The notes beneath the pieces were generated by a model. The model saw nothing but the letters and a program-made list of their open reading frames with translations. It was not told the origin of the DNA and did not search any database. A stretch of DNA of 64,000 nt. It comes from Micromussa lordhowensis. Taxonomy: Eukaryota; Cnidaria; Anthozoa; Scleractinia; Lobophylliidae. A program made the position numbers and the translations under genes. Of the stretch, positions 21,610-33,300 are shown in pieces (within the stretch, counting starts at the first letter, position 1; each line of letters starts with the position of its first letter). Location of the stretch: assembly GCA_964020085.1 (NCBI GenBank), contig OZ026609.1:277201-341200 (forward strand), in the 5' to 3' direction.

Positions 21610-24604
21610 TTATTCTGCTGCTGTGTCTTGCTTTAACTGCCAGAACTTTGGCTTCTTTGCATCAGGGTGCGGCACAAGGGCGGGGCATGGTGCCTGGCCA
21701 GGTTTTTCACATATGCAGTAGCAATGGCCAAATCTACCAAAGTTGGCAGGGTTTAAACGACCGGGATATTTTATTTTTGCTCGATCTTCCAGCTCCCTGT
21801 AGAAAATAAATATTTCATGAATGGAAATGGAATGTAGATGCAAGTACCTAATGAAAGAAGACCTGGATTGGTTAATTGAGAAGGGAAATATGCCATACTT
21901 TGCCCTCACCTTGGGTCTCAGGGGAGTGGGTTTGAGGGGGGGGGGGGGGGAAGAAGAGGACCACAAGATATACATGTAGATGAGCAGTGGAGAAAGGCCT
22001 GAGGTCTTTGCTGTTGTGCATCAGAGAAATCAAAAGAGGGAGTGCATGCAGGGAGAAATAATCAATGATGACTCATTAAAATGTAAAAAAAAAAATGAAA
22101 TCAATGAGTTACAAGCTACATTTAAAATTTAGGTTACAGTCTGTAAGAATGTCTATTGTCATACTGGTGATAGGGGGAATGTAATACTTACATTTCAGTT
22201 GCTCCTGCAGCTTTGCTTACTATCTCTAAAATTTCAGGACCAGTTTTGCTCTCCACGTCAATCATTATTTTCTTTCCATCACCTGAACAAATAATCTTAG
22301 TTCAAATCTTCCTAACTTCAAGACATGAAAAAGTTAAAAGTGGCTAAATGTAATTTAGGCTAGGTTAAACACAAGACAATGGTGGCCAGCAGTATCTCCC
22401 AGGGTTCTGGTGCGGGGTGGCCAGGGGTTTTGTGCAGGGCCCCCACATGGCTTACAGCTTGGCTTCGGATGTCAAGTCATTTGCATTTTGTTATTGCTGT
22501 CGAATAGCTCGCACTGTAATTTTATTTCTGGCCCGCCCCTCCCTCTTGCTTTGGTAAGTACGTGGTAAGTGATTGTGTTTCCAATGACTTGTCAGTGTGA
22601 TGGTGCCAGGTGGGTGGCTGCCGCTCACAGGGTTGTCATGGATACCCTACGTGGTCGGCTCGGTTTGATTTGTGGCCTCACCCTCCTTTCTAGGCACCAT
22701 TCCCCAAACTTATCTATTGTTGATGAGTTTAATGACAGTTTCTAGAATTTTGAAATGAAGCCAGGTATATTTTTGGAATGTAAAACAATAAACATATGCA
22801 AATTTTGAGCGCAAATGTCCAAATTAAACCCATCTTTCAGACCAAGAAGATTGGCCAAATTCTTGCTCTAAAAGAGAAGAAGCCCCCTAATGTCAACAAT
22901 CAATGCGTGGTCTACAAATTTGAATGTGATCTGTGCCATGCAGATTATGTCGGGTACACCGCCCGGCACTTACACCAGTGCATTAATGAACACAAATACT
23001 CTGCAATCAGGAGGCATCTTGAGCAACACGGTCTTTCGAGGAATGATTTGGTTGATAAGCAATTTTCTGTTCTTAAGAAATGCAGATCAAAGTTTGATTG
23101 TCTTATTTTTGAGATGTTATTCATTAAGGAATTGAACCCCCAGTTAAATACTCAGAAAGACTCTATTCGCGCCAAACTCTTTACGTGACTTTTCGTGCAA
23201 ATAAAAAAAAAAATTATTTTATTATCATTACATATTTTCACTTTTTATTCGTGTCTCCTAGGAATTCTTTAACATTTATATTCGTTCTCATTTCACTCAT
23301 ATCATTGACTTGATAATGACGTTAAGCGAACGTCGAAACGTCATCGCAGTTTTAAACTTTTAACCATGATGGTTTTAAACTTTTCAATTTTATCGCAATT
23401 TTTTATAGTCAAAATACATTATTTTAACACAAAAAAATGTATTTAGTCAGAATGACTGCACATAGTGACTTTCTTCAACAAGATGCTTACCAAAAAAGAT
23501 ATTCACTACTGGATAATTCAATCTGTTTCTTGTTGTCATAATCTGGACCTTACGATTTTTATACTGGATCTGAGGAACGTCCTTGTAGATGAAATTCCTA
23601 ACAGGATAACCAAAAGTCAGTTGAAACACACAAGTCTTAGGATAATACATGTACTTATTATATGGCTAGTTTTATGAACAGCCAAGATGAACCAAATCCT
23701 GCACTGTGATTGTCCACTTGCCCGCTTGGGGCTACCCACTGTGTCCCACAAGAAAAAAATTTATCCCGAAAGCCATAATATACTGGTATCCTGACTAAGC
23801 TTGATTGGTCAAGATGGCTGGATATTGGCCTCACTTATGTTTTGTGAGTTTATGAACCTCGACTCCGTCTTGATCCATTATCAAGCAAAAAACACAAAAT
23901 GGCCAATACCCAATATCTTCACACTTGGTCCTTAATTAACCCAGATATCTATATGAACTTGTCCATGAGTTCCATTTTCTATCATTGTTAGATGTAATTA
24001 TACGCTGCACACTCAGGCTTTCATTTGCCCTGTATGTAATCACTTCACAAATTTTCCAAATATAAAAGTTAATAACAAACAGAAAAAAATTACATGAAGG
24101 AGTTGCTTGGGTGATAATCAGTGATAGTGGTGGCGGGGGGGGGGGGGGGGAGGGGGTACTCTCACCAAAAAATAGGGTGGGGTGTGTAACCTATTACAGA
24201 CTGAAACATGCGATTTTACCATACCCCAATTCACACCTGATTCAACATTCAGTACCCTTTGTTCAGTACTTCCGTTTTATATATTTACATGTATTAGCAG
24301 TTTAAATTTAATAGAAGGACTCTAACGTTCATCAAAATCACAATTAAGTCTTATATTCTCGAAAGATGAATAATAGCAAGAAAAAAAAAACAAAAAAAAC
24401 AAAAACAGAGCCATTAAAGCTCCAGGTTGGCAAGATCAGATTGGAGAGTAAGAAATCACATTGGAAGCGGGCTTACCTCAGACCAAGACTTTCTGGTTGG
24501 CTTGTAAAGTTGATTAACAAGGATTTTACATCTGATTTCAAGATCAGCTTTCCAGCATTCAGGAATTCGAAGGTGCGACGAAACGGAAACCTTCCAGTTG
24601 GCAT
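21610..24604 (-). CDS. MRPS25: Mitochondrial small-subunit ribosomal protein mS25
   Basis: Four exons on the minus strand (24604-24477, 23597-23491, 22282-22192, 21796-21610) join in phase to 170 residues; human mS25 has 173. The start MPTGRFPFRRTFEFLNAGK, the centre KDVPQIQYKNRKVQIM, then IMIDVESKTGPEILE and the end PANFGRFGHCYCICEKPG follow the family in order. The protein has the L51/S25/CI-B8 thioredoxin-like fold and acts in the mitochondrial small ribosomal subunit. The cysteines of HCYCICEK and APCPAL match the region of human mS25 that helps hold a 2Fe-2S cluster with bS16m (family knowledge). It is convergent with RBSN and divergent, 161 bp apart, from a second gene of the same fold. 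A minus-strand AATAAA is at 21514-21509. Intron 2 carries a Penelope-like fragment. Confidence 0.96.
22796..23400 (+). mobile_element. Penelope-like retroelement 3' fragment (GIY-YIG domain)
   Basis: The open frame 22796-23188 encodes the C-terminal part of a Penelope-like element. A cysteine knuckle and nuclease start are read as CVVYKFECDLCHADYVGYT, followed by ARHLHQCINEH, then FEMLFIKELNPQLNTQ and the typical end DSIRAKLFT. VYK and YVG stand for the GIY and YIG motifs. The reverse transcriptase is missing, so the copy is 5'-truncated. The AT-rich tail to about 23400, including acgttaagcgaacgtcgaaa, looks like element 3' UTR. It is inserted antisense to MRPS25 in intron 2 and probably inactive. 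Confidence 0.8.
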
Positions 24605-24765
24605 CTTAAACCGAAAAACTACATCGAGCAAATTTTTCGCCAATTTTTACTGTTCATTCCACCATGATAGAACATGCGATTCTCCAGCGGTAATTGTGTA
24701 GTTTTACACAACCACTAGCATGACTATGGGGAATGCCGCTGAACAACATAAACTAAGAATCCAAG
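24605..24765. promoter_or_regulatory. Bidirectional promoter between MRPS25 and the mL61-like gene
   Basis: Only 161 bp separates the two start codons. On the right side ccaagatggctgcc contains the start ATG of the mL61-like gene inside a YY1-type AAGATGGCTGCC site, an arrangement common in animal housekeeping genes. No TATA box is apparent. Co-expression of two mitochondrial-ribosome-type proteins is the inference. Confidence 0.6.
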
Positions 24766-27700
24766 ATGGCTGCCAAGAACCGCGTTTATCTCGAAGCATT
24801 GAAATTCTTGGATAGCCATAACGGAAAGATCGGAAAATACACTGTGCAGCGCACACTTGAGCATTTGAAAAGATGTAATGTTGTATTGCATGAAGATGTC
24901 AAGCACATGAGGTTAAATGTCGTGGAGCCAAATGATGATCAACGTGGAGCAGTGTGAGTCAAAAGTAGTTTCCAGACCTTTAAATATATTTTACATTTAC
25001 ATTTTATTCCCATTTTTACTTGTATACTCTATTGTTAGACACACTTGAACACCGTGTAAGGTTGGTCATGATACTTTGAGCTAGAAGTATGTCAGATACG
25101 AGTTAATTTATAAACAATTATTGGATGAGGGTTTTGTGATATCCAGAATAATCAAGGTCGAGGCAAGGGTTATCAGCCGAAGCCGAAGTCTGAGGTTAAT
25201 AACCCTTACAGAGACCTTGATTATTCTGGATATCACAGAAACCGAATCTAATAATTGTTTTATTATACATTGAACGAACGCAAAAACTTGGAAGTCATGT
25301 TTCTGCTTCTTCACTGACAGCAATCGCGCGAAGATGACATGATTACCCTTGGAAATCATGCACTGCAGTCATACATGACATGACATACCCGTGACCTTGA
25401 CATGATTACCTGTGACCTTGACATGATTATTGTATAATCATAGGTAACCCAGGCTCAGTGTGTGTGACACGTGACATAATAGAGGAAAATATAGAGAACA
25501 TATGAGGTGAAGTTTAGGTCTGAAAATTTGCTAGAAAATGGAAATAAAAATCGATGAAACTTACCATGTGGCGAGTTGTTGTTGTCCTTAATACGTACAC
25601 GTAGTTTTGGGGAAAAGCAGTCTGCATCATCTTTCCTTCATAGTAAAATGGCAAGGTAGGAGACTGAAGCCAAAGTCGGGTTCCGATCGACTCAAAAGAA
25701 GCACGATTTTGTTCGCGAAAATCAAGTCCAGTCGCTAAATAAACACACCAGGCTTGTGGAACATGAATTTCTCTAAACCACGAATCCCCTGAAGCATCTC
25801 CAGCTAGCAACGCGAGGCCACCAGGCTCCGTAGAACTTGTACGTTGACCTACTAAAATGGCGACCGTTAGCCGTTGCCCTCACCACTGGCACAGTTCAAA
25901 TATGGCGCTGAGCTCGGGGCGCCTGGTGACGAATCAGTCCCCGTGTAGGGAAGGGAGACAAGACATTGTTGTCATCGATAGACCTTTTTAAAAAGGCCTC
26001 GATAACGACATTTTAACGGGAATTTTTAAGCAGGCTCTTTCTCGGCGTGATTGGCGCCTGGGCAAGATTGGAAGCTGGCCAATATTCTCGAGGGTGTAGT
26101 CGGACGGTGCGTTTTGTCTTCGAGCAATCTGGGTCTCCCTTCCCTACACGGGGACTGATTGTACTCGTCACCAGGCGCCCCGAGCTCAGCGCCATATTTG
26201 AACTGTGCCAGTGGTGAGGGCAACGGCTAACGGTCGCCATTTTAGTAGGTCAACGTACAAGTTCTACGGAGCCTGGTGACCTCGCGTTGCTAGCTGGAGA
26301 TGCTTCAGGGGATTCGTGGTTTAGAGAAATTCATGTTCCACAAGCCTGGTGTGTTTATTTAGCGACTGGACTCGATTTTCGCGAACAAAATCGTGCTTCT
26401 TTTGAGTCGATCGGAACCCGACTTTGGCTTCAGTCTCCTACCTTGCCATTTTACTATGAAGGAAAGATGATGAAGACTGCTTTTCCCCAAAACTACGTGT
26501 ACGTATTAAGGACAACAACAACTCGCCACATAGTAAGTTTCATCGATTTTTATTTCCATTTTCTAGCAAATTTTCAGACCTAAACTTCACCTCATATGTT
26601 CTCTATATTTTCCTCTATTATGTCACGTGTCACACACACTGAGCCTGGGTTACCTATGGTATAATCAGCAGTTATGACATCACGAGCGCTGATTTCGAAA
26701 ATTCACTGTAGGCTTTTGGCCAATTAGAAAAGAGTTAGAGAGTTGAATGTATAATAGTATTTGATAAATCTCTGATCATGCCCTCAGGAGCTTGACTGGG
26801 TAGTCTCCTCCGCAGCTGCAAAGAAACCGTTCCTTTGGGAGGAGTGTTGCATGACATCCCAAAACACGGCTGCAGAGGAGACTACTGACTGGGTGGCTTG
26901 CCAGTAAATAGTTATTTGTAGCAGAGCTCCTGCACACCAAAGGCTAGCAAGCGGAGCCCCATAACTCAAAAAATTTGCTAACCCATCGATCTAAACATTT
27001 TGGGTGTCATGTGACTGTCTGTTTGTACATTCGTATGCCCATCCCAATATCGATAGTAGCACCATATTACTATTAGGTACAGTGTACATCTTTGAAATTA
27101 GACATCCATGTTAACAGTTAATTGACAGCTGTCAAAACAAGGTATCTGCTGACCAGTTTCACATAACCATACTGTGGACTCAGGTTTAGAGCTCATCGAG
27201 GTCGTGTCTTTTCTTTTAAGTTGACCGCTGACCAGGTACTGGTTTTCTGTTGGATCGCAGACTAAGTCAGGACTTATTACTCTGTTTGCGAAGGGGGGAG
27301 TACGTGCAAGAGCTTAATTTCAGTGCAAATTAGCCTCTGGTTCATTGTTGACTTTTCTTCCGACATATCCTTTGCACAATCATCTCTTGGAAATTCCTTG
27401 ATAAATTACGTTCGTAGTTTCTGCAATCTGAAAATAATCAGCGAAACCACATGCTGAACAGTTACATGTTCACTGATCATGTTTGAGTTTCCAATCCAAG
27501 AAAAACAAACTACATGTACATGTAATCCTCTTTTTTCCTTAAGTTATGGTTAATTATTGCAATCAGAAGATCCACTTTTAGGCTTATACTGGTAATAGTT
27601 CTCACTAAAGCTAGTCCAGCTTTTTTTATGTTACGAAAAGCTGAATTCATGAAATGGCTTTCGTTTCAGCATTATTAAGCTTATACAGTAGGTAGGTTTC

Positions 27701-29442
27701 AACTGAGGTACATACTACTGTATGAACAACGATTCAACATGTGACATAAGCTTTTTTTAGGCTGAGGCGTGACGCGCTTCTCAAAACAGGACTTTTCGAA
27801 GCAACCTCTGGACAGCTAGGACACTGAAAATATGCCAATATCACAGCCCATGAGTCACTAAACCAGTTTTTGTCCTTTTCTCAATCACAGAATATACTTT
27901 TGGATTGTGGTGTGAGTCTTGAGCGCCCAGTTACGTTTGATTTGTGTCTGATCCATGTGTTTCGGTCAGACATCGATAAACAGTGCGAGTTTCCTCAAAG
28001 ACCTTGATGAACAATGCAAGTTTCCACAATTTTGATTCTAGATCAAATGGACTTCAATGCAATTTTTCAACAAATAAACTTAAATTTATCTAGAAAGCTA
28101 TATGCACTTACCTTTGGACTTCAGAACCTTTTGGAAAAGACTCCGCTCCCAGAATCCTTCGTGTGTTTATTCTACTCCCAGCAAACTTTCAGCAGTCCAT
28201 TGCAAGTCATGTTCTCACAAATTGAGATTTTCCTGCTGCAGCGAAATTTTCCTCCCTATACACGGGGACTTCAAGGGTGTCTCCTTGGGTTTTGGCTATC
28301 TGGGCAATTTCTTTACTCAACAATCAATGACTTGAGCAAATGATGATGATCATCATCATGATAAGGAGGCAGAGGAGAGCAGTGATGGTAGTATACACAC
28401 AGTCAAATTGGGGTTTATGTGCAGTCTGTAAATTAATTTTGTGGGTGCCATCAGACATTTTATGCCCTGTATACTCACAGAAAAAAAATTATAATAATAA
28501 AAAGCCAAAGCAACTTGAAATTAACCCTTCCAAAGCTAGTGCAGCTCAGCTCTGCTCAGCATAACTTCTACCTATTTTTCTTTTTTTTTTTGGCAGACGT
28601 TTCTTCTATGAGAACTTTCCCCAGCTGAAGTTTAAAAATCCACATGTTGAATTTTCAGGATCGCAGGAGAAATCAAAACCTGGTGAACTGCTCATTAAAT
28701 TTGGTATGTTAAATGATCATAATTAATTGGAAAGTGCCATGCTTTTTTCAGGAAACACTAATTGTCCATTGTAGAGGGGTGGCCAATGTAGGATGGTCTC
28801 TATTGAATTGTATGGACTTGTGGACAATTAGGAGCGTTATTCATTTAACATAAATACATGTATGAGTGAGACTTCAAGTTACATGCAAATTAGATCATGT
28901 TCAGGGCTACCAAAAGGTTTATGGCAGAAAAAAAAATGTGGATGAGTTAATTTCAATGTCATCTACAGTTGTATTAATTTTTTTACTGATCAAGACTGTC
29001 CTTACAGGTGTGTATGTATCTGGGATGAAACCTCTTCACTGGCAATTCATTTTTTTGAAGCAGCTTTTCAGTCTCTGGTTTATGATGTATGTTAGCCAGG
29101 CAGACACAAAAAGGCACACTTCACTAGGTGTGCCTACTATGTAGTTGTAAATATCAGTATTTTCTCTCTGATAGTGGATGAACGAGAAGAGAAAATATTG
29201 ACAGCAAAGAAGGAACCTTCACAGATCATGCAAGAAGTTATACACATTGCAGCTGCATCACCTAGCTCAGAGTATGTAATTTGGTTTTGTGCTTGGATTT
29301 GTTTTCATGATGATAAATAACTTTTGGGCACTGTGTATTACACTTTGTTGACCATGACGTAATTTTTTTCAGACCTGAAAATTCTCTAAAAGATGCCGAC
29401 ACTTTAAATGAAGACCAAAAGCACGCAAGTGGCATTCTGTAA
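24766..29442 (+). CDS. L51/S25/CI-B8-domain protein, resembling fungal mitoribosomal mL61 (Mrp49)
   Basis: Four exons (24766-24953, 28597-28703, 29175-29271, 29373-29442) close in phase to 153 residues. The N-terminus (MAAKNRVYLEALKFLDSHNG) is basic and helical. The core GAVRFFYENFPQLKFKNPHV has the pattern of mS25 (its KDVPQIQYKN segment) and still more that of yeast Mrp49. LLIKFVDEREEKI and a helix ending EVIHIAA follow, then an acidic tail. This places it in the mitochondrial L51/S25/CI-B8 thioredoxin-like group. The closest member I can name is mL61, for which I know no human counterpart, so the orthology is inference; a diverged mS25 paralog is the alternative. It is head-to-head with MRPS25. 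Intron 1 (3.6 kb) holds a foldback element and other repeats. AATAAA is at 29664-29669. Confidence 0.75.
25108..25262. repeat. Palindromic miniature element
   Basis: aaacaattattggat with gatatccagaataatcaaggt is mirrored by accttgattattctggatat with atctaataattgttt around 25175. It is non-coding and lies in intron 1 of the mL61-like gene. Confidence 0.75.
25439..26658. mobile_element. Foldback element with ~0.5-kb inverted arms and 7-bp target duplication
   Basis: The ends are catacgc-free inverted copies beginning cataggtaacccaggctcag, and each is flanked by gtataat (25432-25438 and 26659-26665). The left arm (25439 to about 25952) and right arm (about 26134 to 26658) are near-identical inverted copies; I count only a few differences (for example MMQ against MMK in the shared frame, and a small indel near 25930/26165). 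Both arms hold a 98-codon frame (25514-25810 minus, 26287-26583 plus) with GDSWFREIHVPQAWCVYLAT and a possible donor gtaagt after TTTTRH. The ~180-bp centre contains a smaller palindrome (gacctttttaaaaaggcc). No transposase is seen, so it is non-autonomous or a captured exon. Confidence 0.85.
26801..26885. mobile_element. 85-bp miniature element with 8-bp target duplication (hAT-like)
   Basis: Ends tagtctcctccgcagctgc and gctgcagaggagactac are inverted copies. tgactggg flanks it on both sides (26793-26800 and 26886-26893). An 8-bp duplication is typical of hAT elements. Related sequences lie at 30593-30690, 37102-38063 and 60942-61003. Confidence 0.85.
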
Positions 29443-30340
29443 CATGTAATTCATGTTTTGTAAAAAAACATGGGGCACAAACTGTGTCCAAATCACTGCG
29501 TCATACACTATGGACAGCTTCTGCAAGATGTAAGCAATGCACAAAACATGCCAAGAAACTCTCAGATTGTTGGAAACTGATAAAGAAGAGATGACATGCA
29601 GTGTTAGACTATTTGGGTGTGAAAACAAATAGAGAAAGAAATGAAGGAATGAAGAAGGAACTAAATAAACTGAAACAAAAGAGCACGAAAAAAAGGAATG
29701 AAGAAAGAACTACAGATAAAATAAACTTATGAGAAGACAGGATCTCTTTCTCTAGTTAACTTTTTGTTGCCAGTATATTCCTACTCTCCCCACAGAAGGG
29801 ATTGGAATTTCCTGGGGGGGTGGGGAGTGTGGACCTAATTTAAAGATATGTATAAAGCTTAATTGGAATTTCCAGAAGGATCTTAGACAAAATTATCCCT
29901 TCTGTGGGGGTTGTGTTGATATTTTCTGGAAACACAAATTGCATTGCAGGAAAACGTTAATTTTCAGTAAATGATCATTGAAACAACAAATTTACAGACT
30001 TCTTACAACAGTTTTTTTTTTAAGTTTGACTTTGATCAGGGTTCGTACATGTACCCAATTTTCAGAAACAAATTCCTAGGACTTTCCCAGGACTCAGATT
30101 GAGTTTTCAACAACTTTAAAATTCACATTAACCCTTTCACTCCCAAGATCTCAATGTTAATTCTTGCTACTATCTTCCATACATTTCATATTCTATACTT
30201 GAGCTTAACAGATTTCCAGAACTTTCCCGTCCGGGAAAATGCCATAATAAAATTCCAGGACTTTCCAGGACTTTCCAGGCTTTTCAGGACCCGTATAAAC
30301 TCTGTTTGATGCAATACATTGATTATTTCCCAGCTTTCCA
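29443..30340. other. Convergent 3' region between the mL61-like gene and ARMC10
   Basis: No gene. It holds poly(A) signals for the + strand gene (29664-29669; another near 29717), two opposed copies of a motif ccttctgtgggg/ccccacagaaggg around 29793-29905, and 3' UTR-like AT-rich DNA. Confidence 0.6.
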
Positions 30341-33300
30341 TCAAGTTCCATACATCATTCTAAATGCAAATATACTCCGAAGAGCTCTCTTGGTTTGTGA
30401 CTGAATTTCATCATTTGAATGATCTAGCAGTCCCATTAGCTCTCCATACAGTACATTGACATGTTCTGTAATCTCTGCTTGTTGTTGCTACAAGAAAAAA
30501 ATGAAAGCATTTATTTAATTGTGTAAAGTTAAGATGATCAAGCATAAGAGAAAAATGGTGACATTGTTGTCACATTATGTAAGGGTGGCAAGTAGCTTCC
30601 TATGAAGATGCTATTTGGGTTTGTCACACAATCTTTCTTCCGGGAAAGGGTTTGTGTGACAAGCCCAAATTGCATTTGCTTAGGAGGCTAGGTACAGCAG
30701 CAAGTGGTTCTTTGAAAAACAAAATACCTCTGTATACTGATGAGGACTTGTAAGTAAGTTGGCTGAGATTGTAACAGCTCTTAAAATAATTTCATCTTGA
30801 TTGTCTGGGAGCATGAATGTCTGCAGAATTAGTAGTGGCTGCAAGAAAAAGAAAATAAACTACATGTACTTTCAATATCAGCTAATTTTATCATCCAGTA
30901 TACATGTACAAATGATTGTTGGTGGCCAGTTTATTCTGGACAGTACGTTTTACATGTATGTCCACAAACCTTAAATTCCAGCAATTCATCCAGATTATTT
31001 ACATTGCACGACAAGTTCACCAGCAGCCTCAAAACCTCTCTCTGGCAAAAAGCAAGGAAAGCAACATTGTCTATCAAAGTGCTGATGTTATAACATATTA
31101 TGTTCTTGCTACCAAGCAAGTTCTTTGTGTGGTTGCCGAGTATTATCAAAAAAAGAGAGAATGTTTTAACAAAATTTCCTTCTTAATAACACTAAAAATT
31201 AATGCTAACCAATATTTGTCTTATAAATCTGAGCTTTTGCATTAAGTGAGAGTGATTTCATTTAACCTGTGATATCACATTTAAAAACAATATAGGCTGT
31301 GCTCAATTTATAGTCAAAACTAATCAAATGAACATAATGAAATTAGTGTCTACATGTAATTGTGTAAAACATATTTCACAGGTCATGTAAAATCACTCTC
31401 ACTTACTAAAATAGATTTGTATGGTACCAGTAGCCTTAATGTTTCAGTCTGTAAATATTCCTGCGAGCAACAATTCAATTTACCTGAATTTTTCCTGAGA
31501 GAGACTGAGAAAGGATATTGAAGAATTCTTGGGCCCCTGTCATGATTTCAACATGTGCAATATTTGTTGCCGACAAATTAACCAGGAGCCTCAAATGTTC
31601 TATTATCATGTCTTCATCATAAACAACATCACAGTATTCAACAATTTTTATCACATCAAGAATGCTGCCCTGAAATAAAAAAAGTACACAGGTGCATTTA
31701 TTATATGTATGTCCCATCACTAGAGTGGTCTTCAACTGAGTGCCATACATGTAAAACCTATATGTAAACCAAAGCAATCTTCCAAGCCAATCAAAAAGAC
31801 ACAACACAGGAAACCAGTCAAAATTGGAAGTTATAACATGTAGCTGATGCGAAGAATGGACATGTCACAATTGGTTTTGGTTTTACTTCTGATTGCATGA
31901 AAAAGTGCCCCAAGCATGCAGCATAGAAAGTGCAAAACCAAGTACTTTTCGACACTCAAGTAAAAACGGCTATTACTAGCCAATCTCAAACCATAGTAAA
32001 ACCAAAACCAAAGTAATTGCCTGATTATTCTCAACACTCAATAGACCAATTTTGACATACTAAAATTCAGCCTAAAACAATAGACCTCAGTATGAGGCTC
32101 TAGGGAATAACTAAAGCGTTTGTGGTGTTTATTAACCAGAGCCTCGTGTTGAGGCCTTACTTCTGTGTTAGGCTGAATTTTAATATATAGCAATTGGTCT
32201 ATTGAAAACCGTTGTAACACACTGAATCAGCGATTCATAATGTCATATCATTATGAATCACTGTACATCTCCATTACCTTTAAACTTTCCTGATTTTTTT
32301 CATTCATTGCCAGGTTGGACAGAACCTGGGCTGCCTTAATGTTGATATTTTTACTTGGGTGCATTAAAAGGGCCACAAGTTGTGTTAAACCTCCACACTC
32401 TCTGATCAAATTCTGCAGATTGAATGAAAAGGTTACAAGTCATTCTGATGTGATAAAAGTTGCTTGATCCAGCCATTCCACACTTACGGTGATGTGCCAC
32501 TGAACAGGAGATTGTGAACATAGTAAGGGGTTGGGAATGCGCTATAAACAAATGCCTTGACATACCCCAATTCTTAACATGGTAGGGTTAAGGGTTAGGG
32601 GTAGCTTAACCCTAACTCTAACCTGCAGCTCACATTCCTTGGGGGAGGGAAAGGGAGGGGCTGGGAAACTCCCATAGAAAAATGGCAGACTATTGTATTG
32701 ATCAAATAAGGAGATCACTCCCTCCCCTCCCTCCCCCCTTGCATATCCTGGTCATTTGACAATTCCTTGTGCCCCAAAAGCTGCCTTGTCCCCAGTCTCC
32801 CACACGATGGCTAGTAAAAAATATGATTAACAAGCGAGGAGGGATGAGGGAAATCATGGGAAGGAGAAGAATCGCCCTTTGGGCTAAGAAAAGCCTCCTC
32901 CAAGGGGAAGGGGCATTTTGATCACCTTGTGCGAAGGGGGCGACCCTAAAAGCCGGAATGACGAAACGGAGGAATGACGGAACAGCGGAATGACAGAATG
33001 GCGGAAAATGACCCGAAATCCTAAAAGACAGAATGACGGAAAATCCCCCGAAATCCTAAAAGATGGAATGACGGAAAATCACCCGAAATTCTAAAAGACG
33101 GAATGACGGAAAATCCCCCGAAATTCTAAAAGACGGAAAATCACCCAAGGCACGGGTTTGTGAGACTCCCTCCCTCTCCAGCTCCATGCGCGTGAATTTT
33201 ATCAAACGAGTGAGATATCGAGTTGAACACGAAACGATAAAATTCATATCTACAAGCGGGCATGTAATATTTTGTTTATCATAAAAACACCAGTGGAAAA

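Noticed and set aside
24366..24701. 111-codon plus-strand frame starting with a Lys-rich run
   Set aside because: It is antisense to MRPS25 exon 1 and its promoter side, and begins in a poly-A tract.
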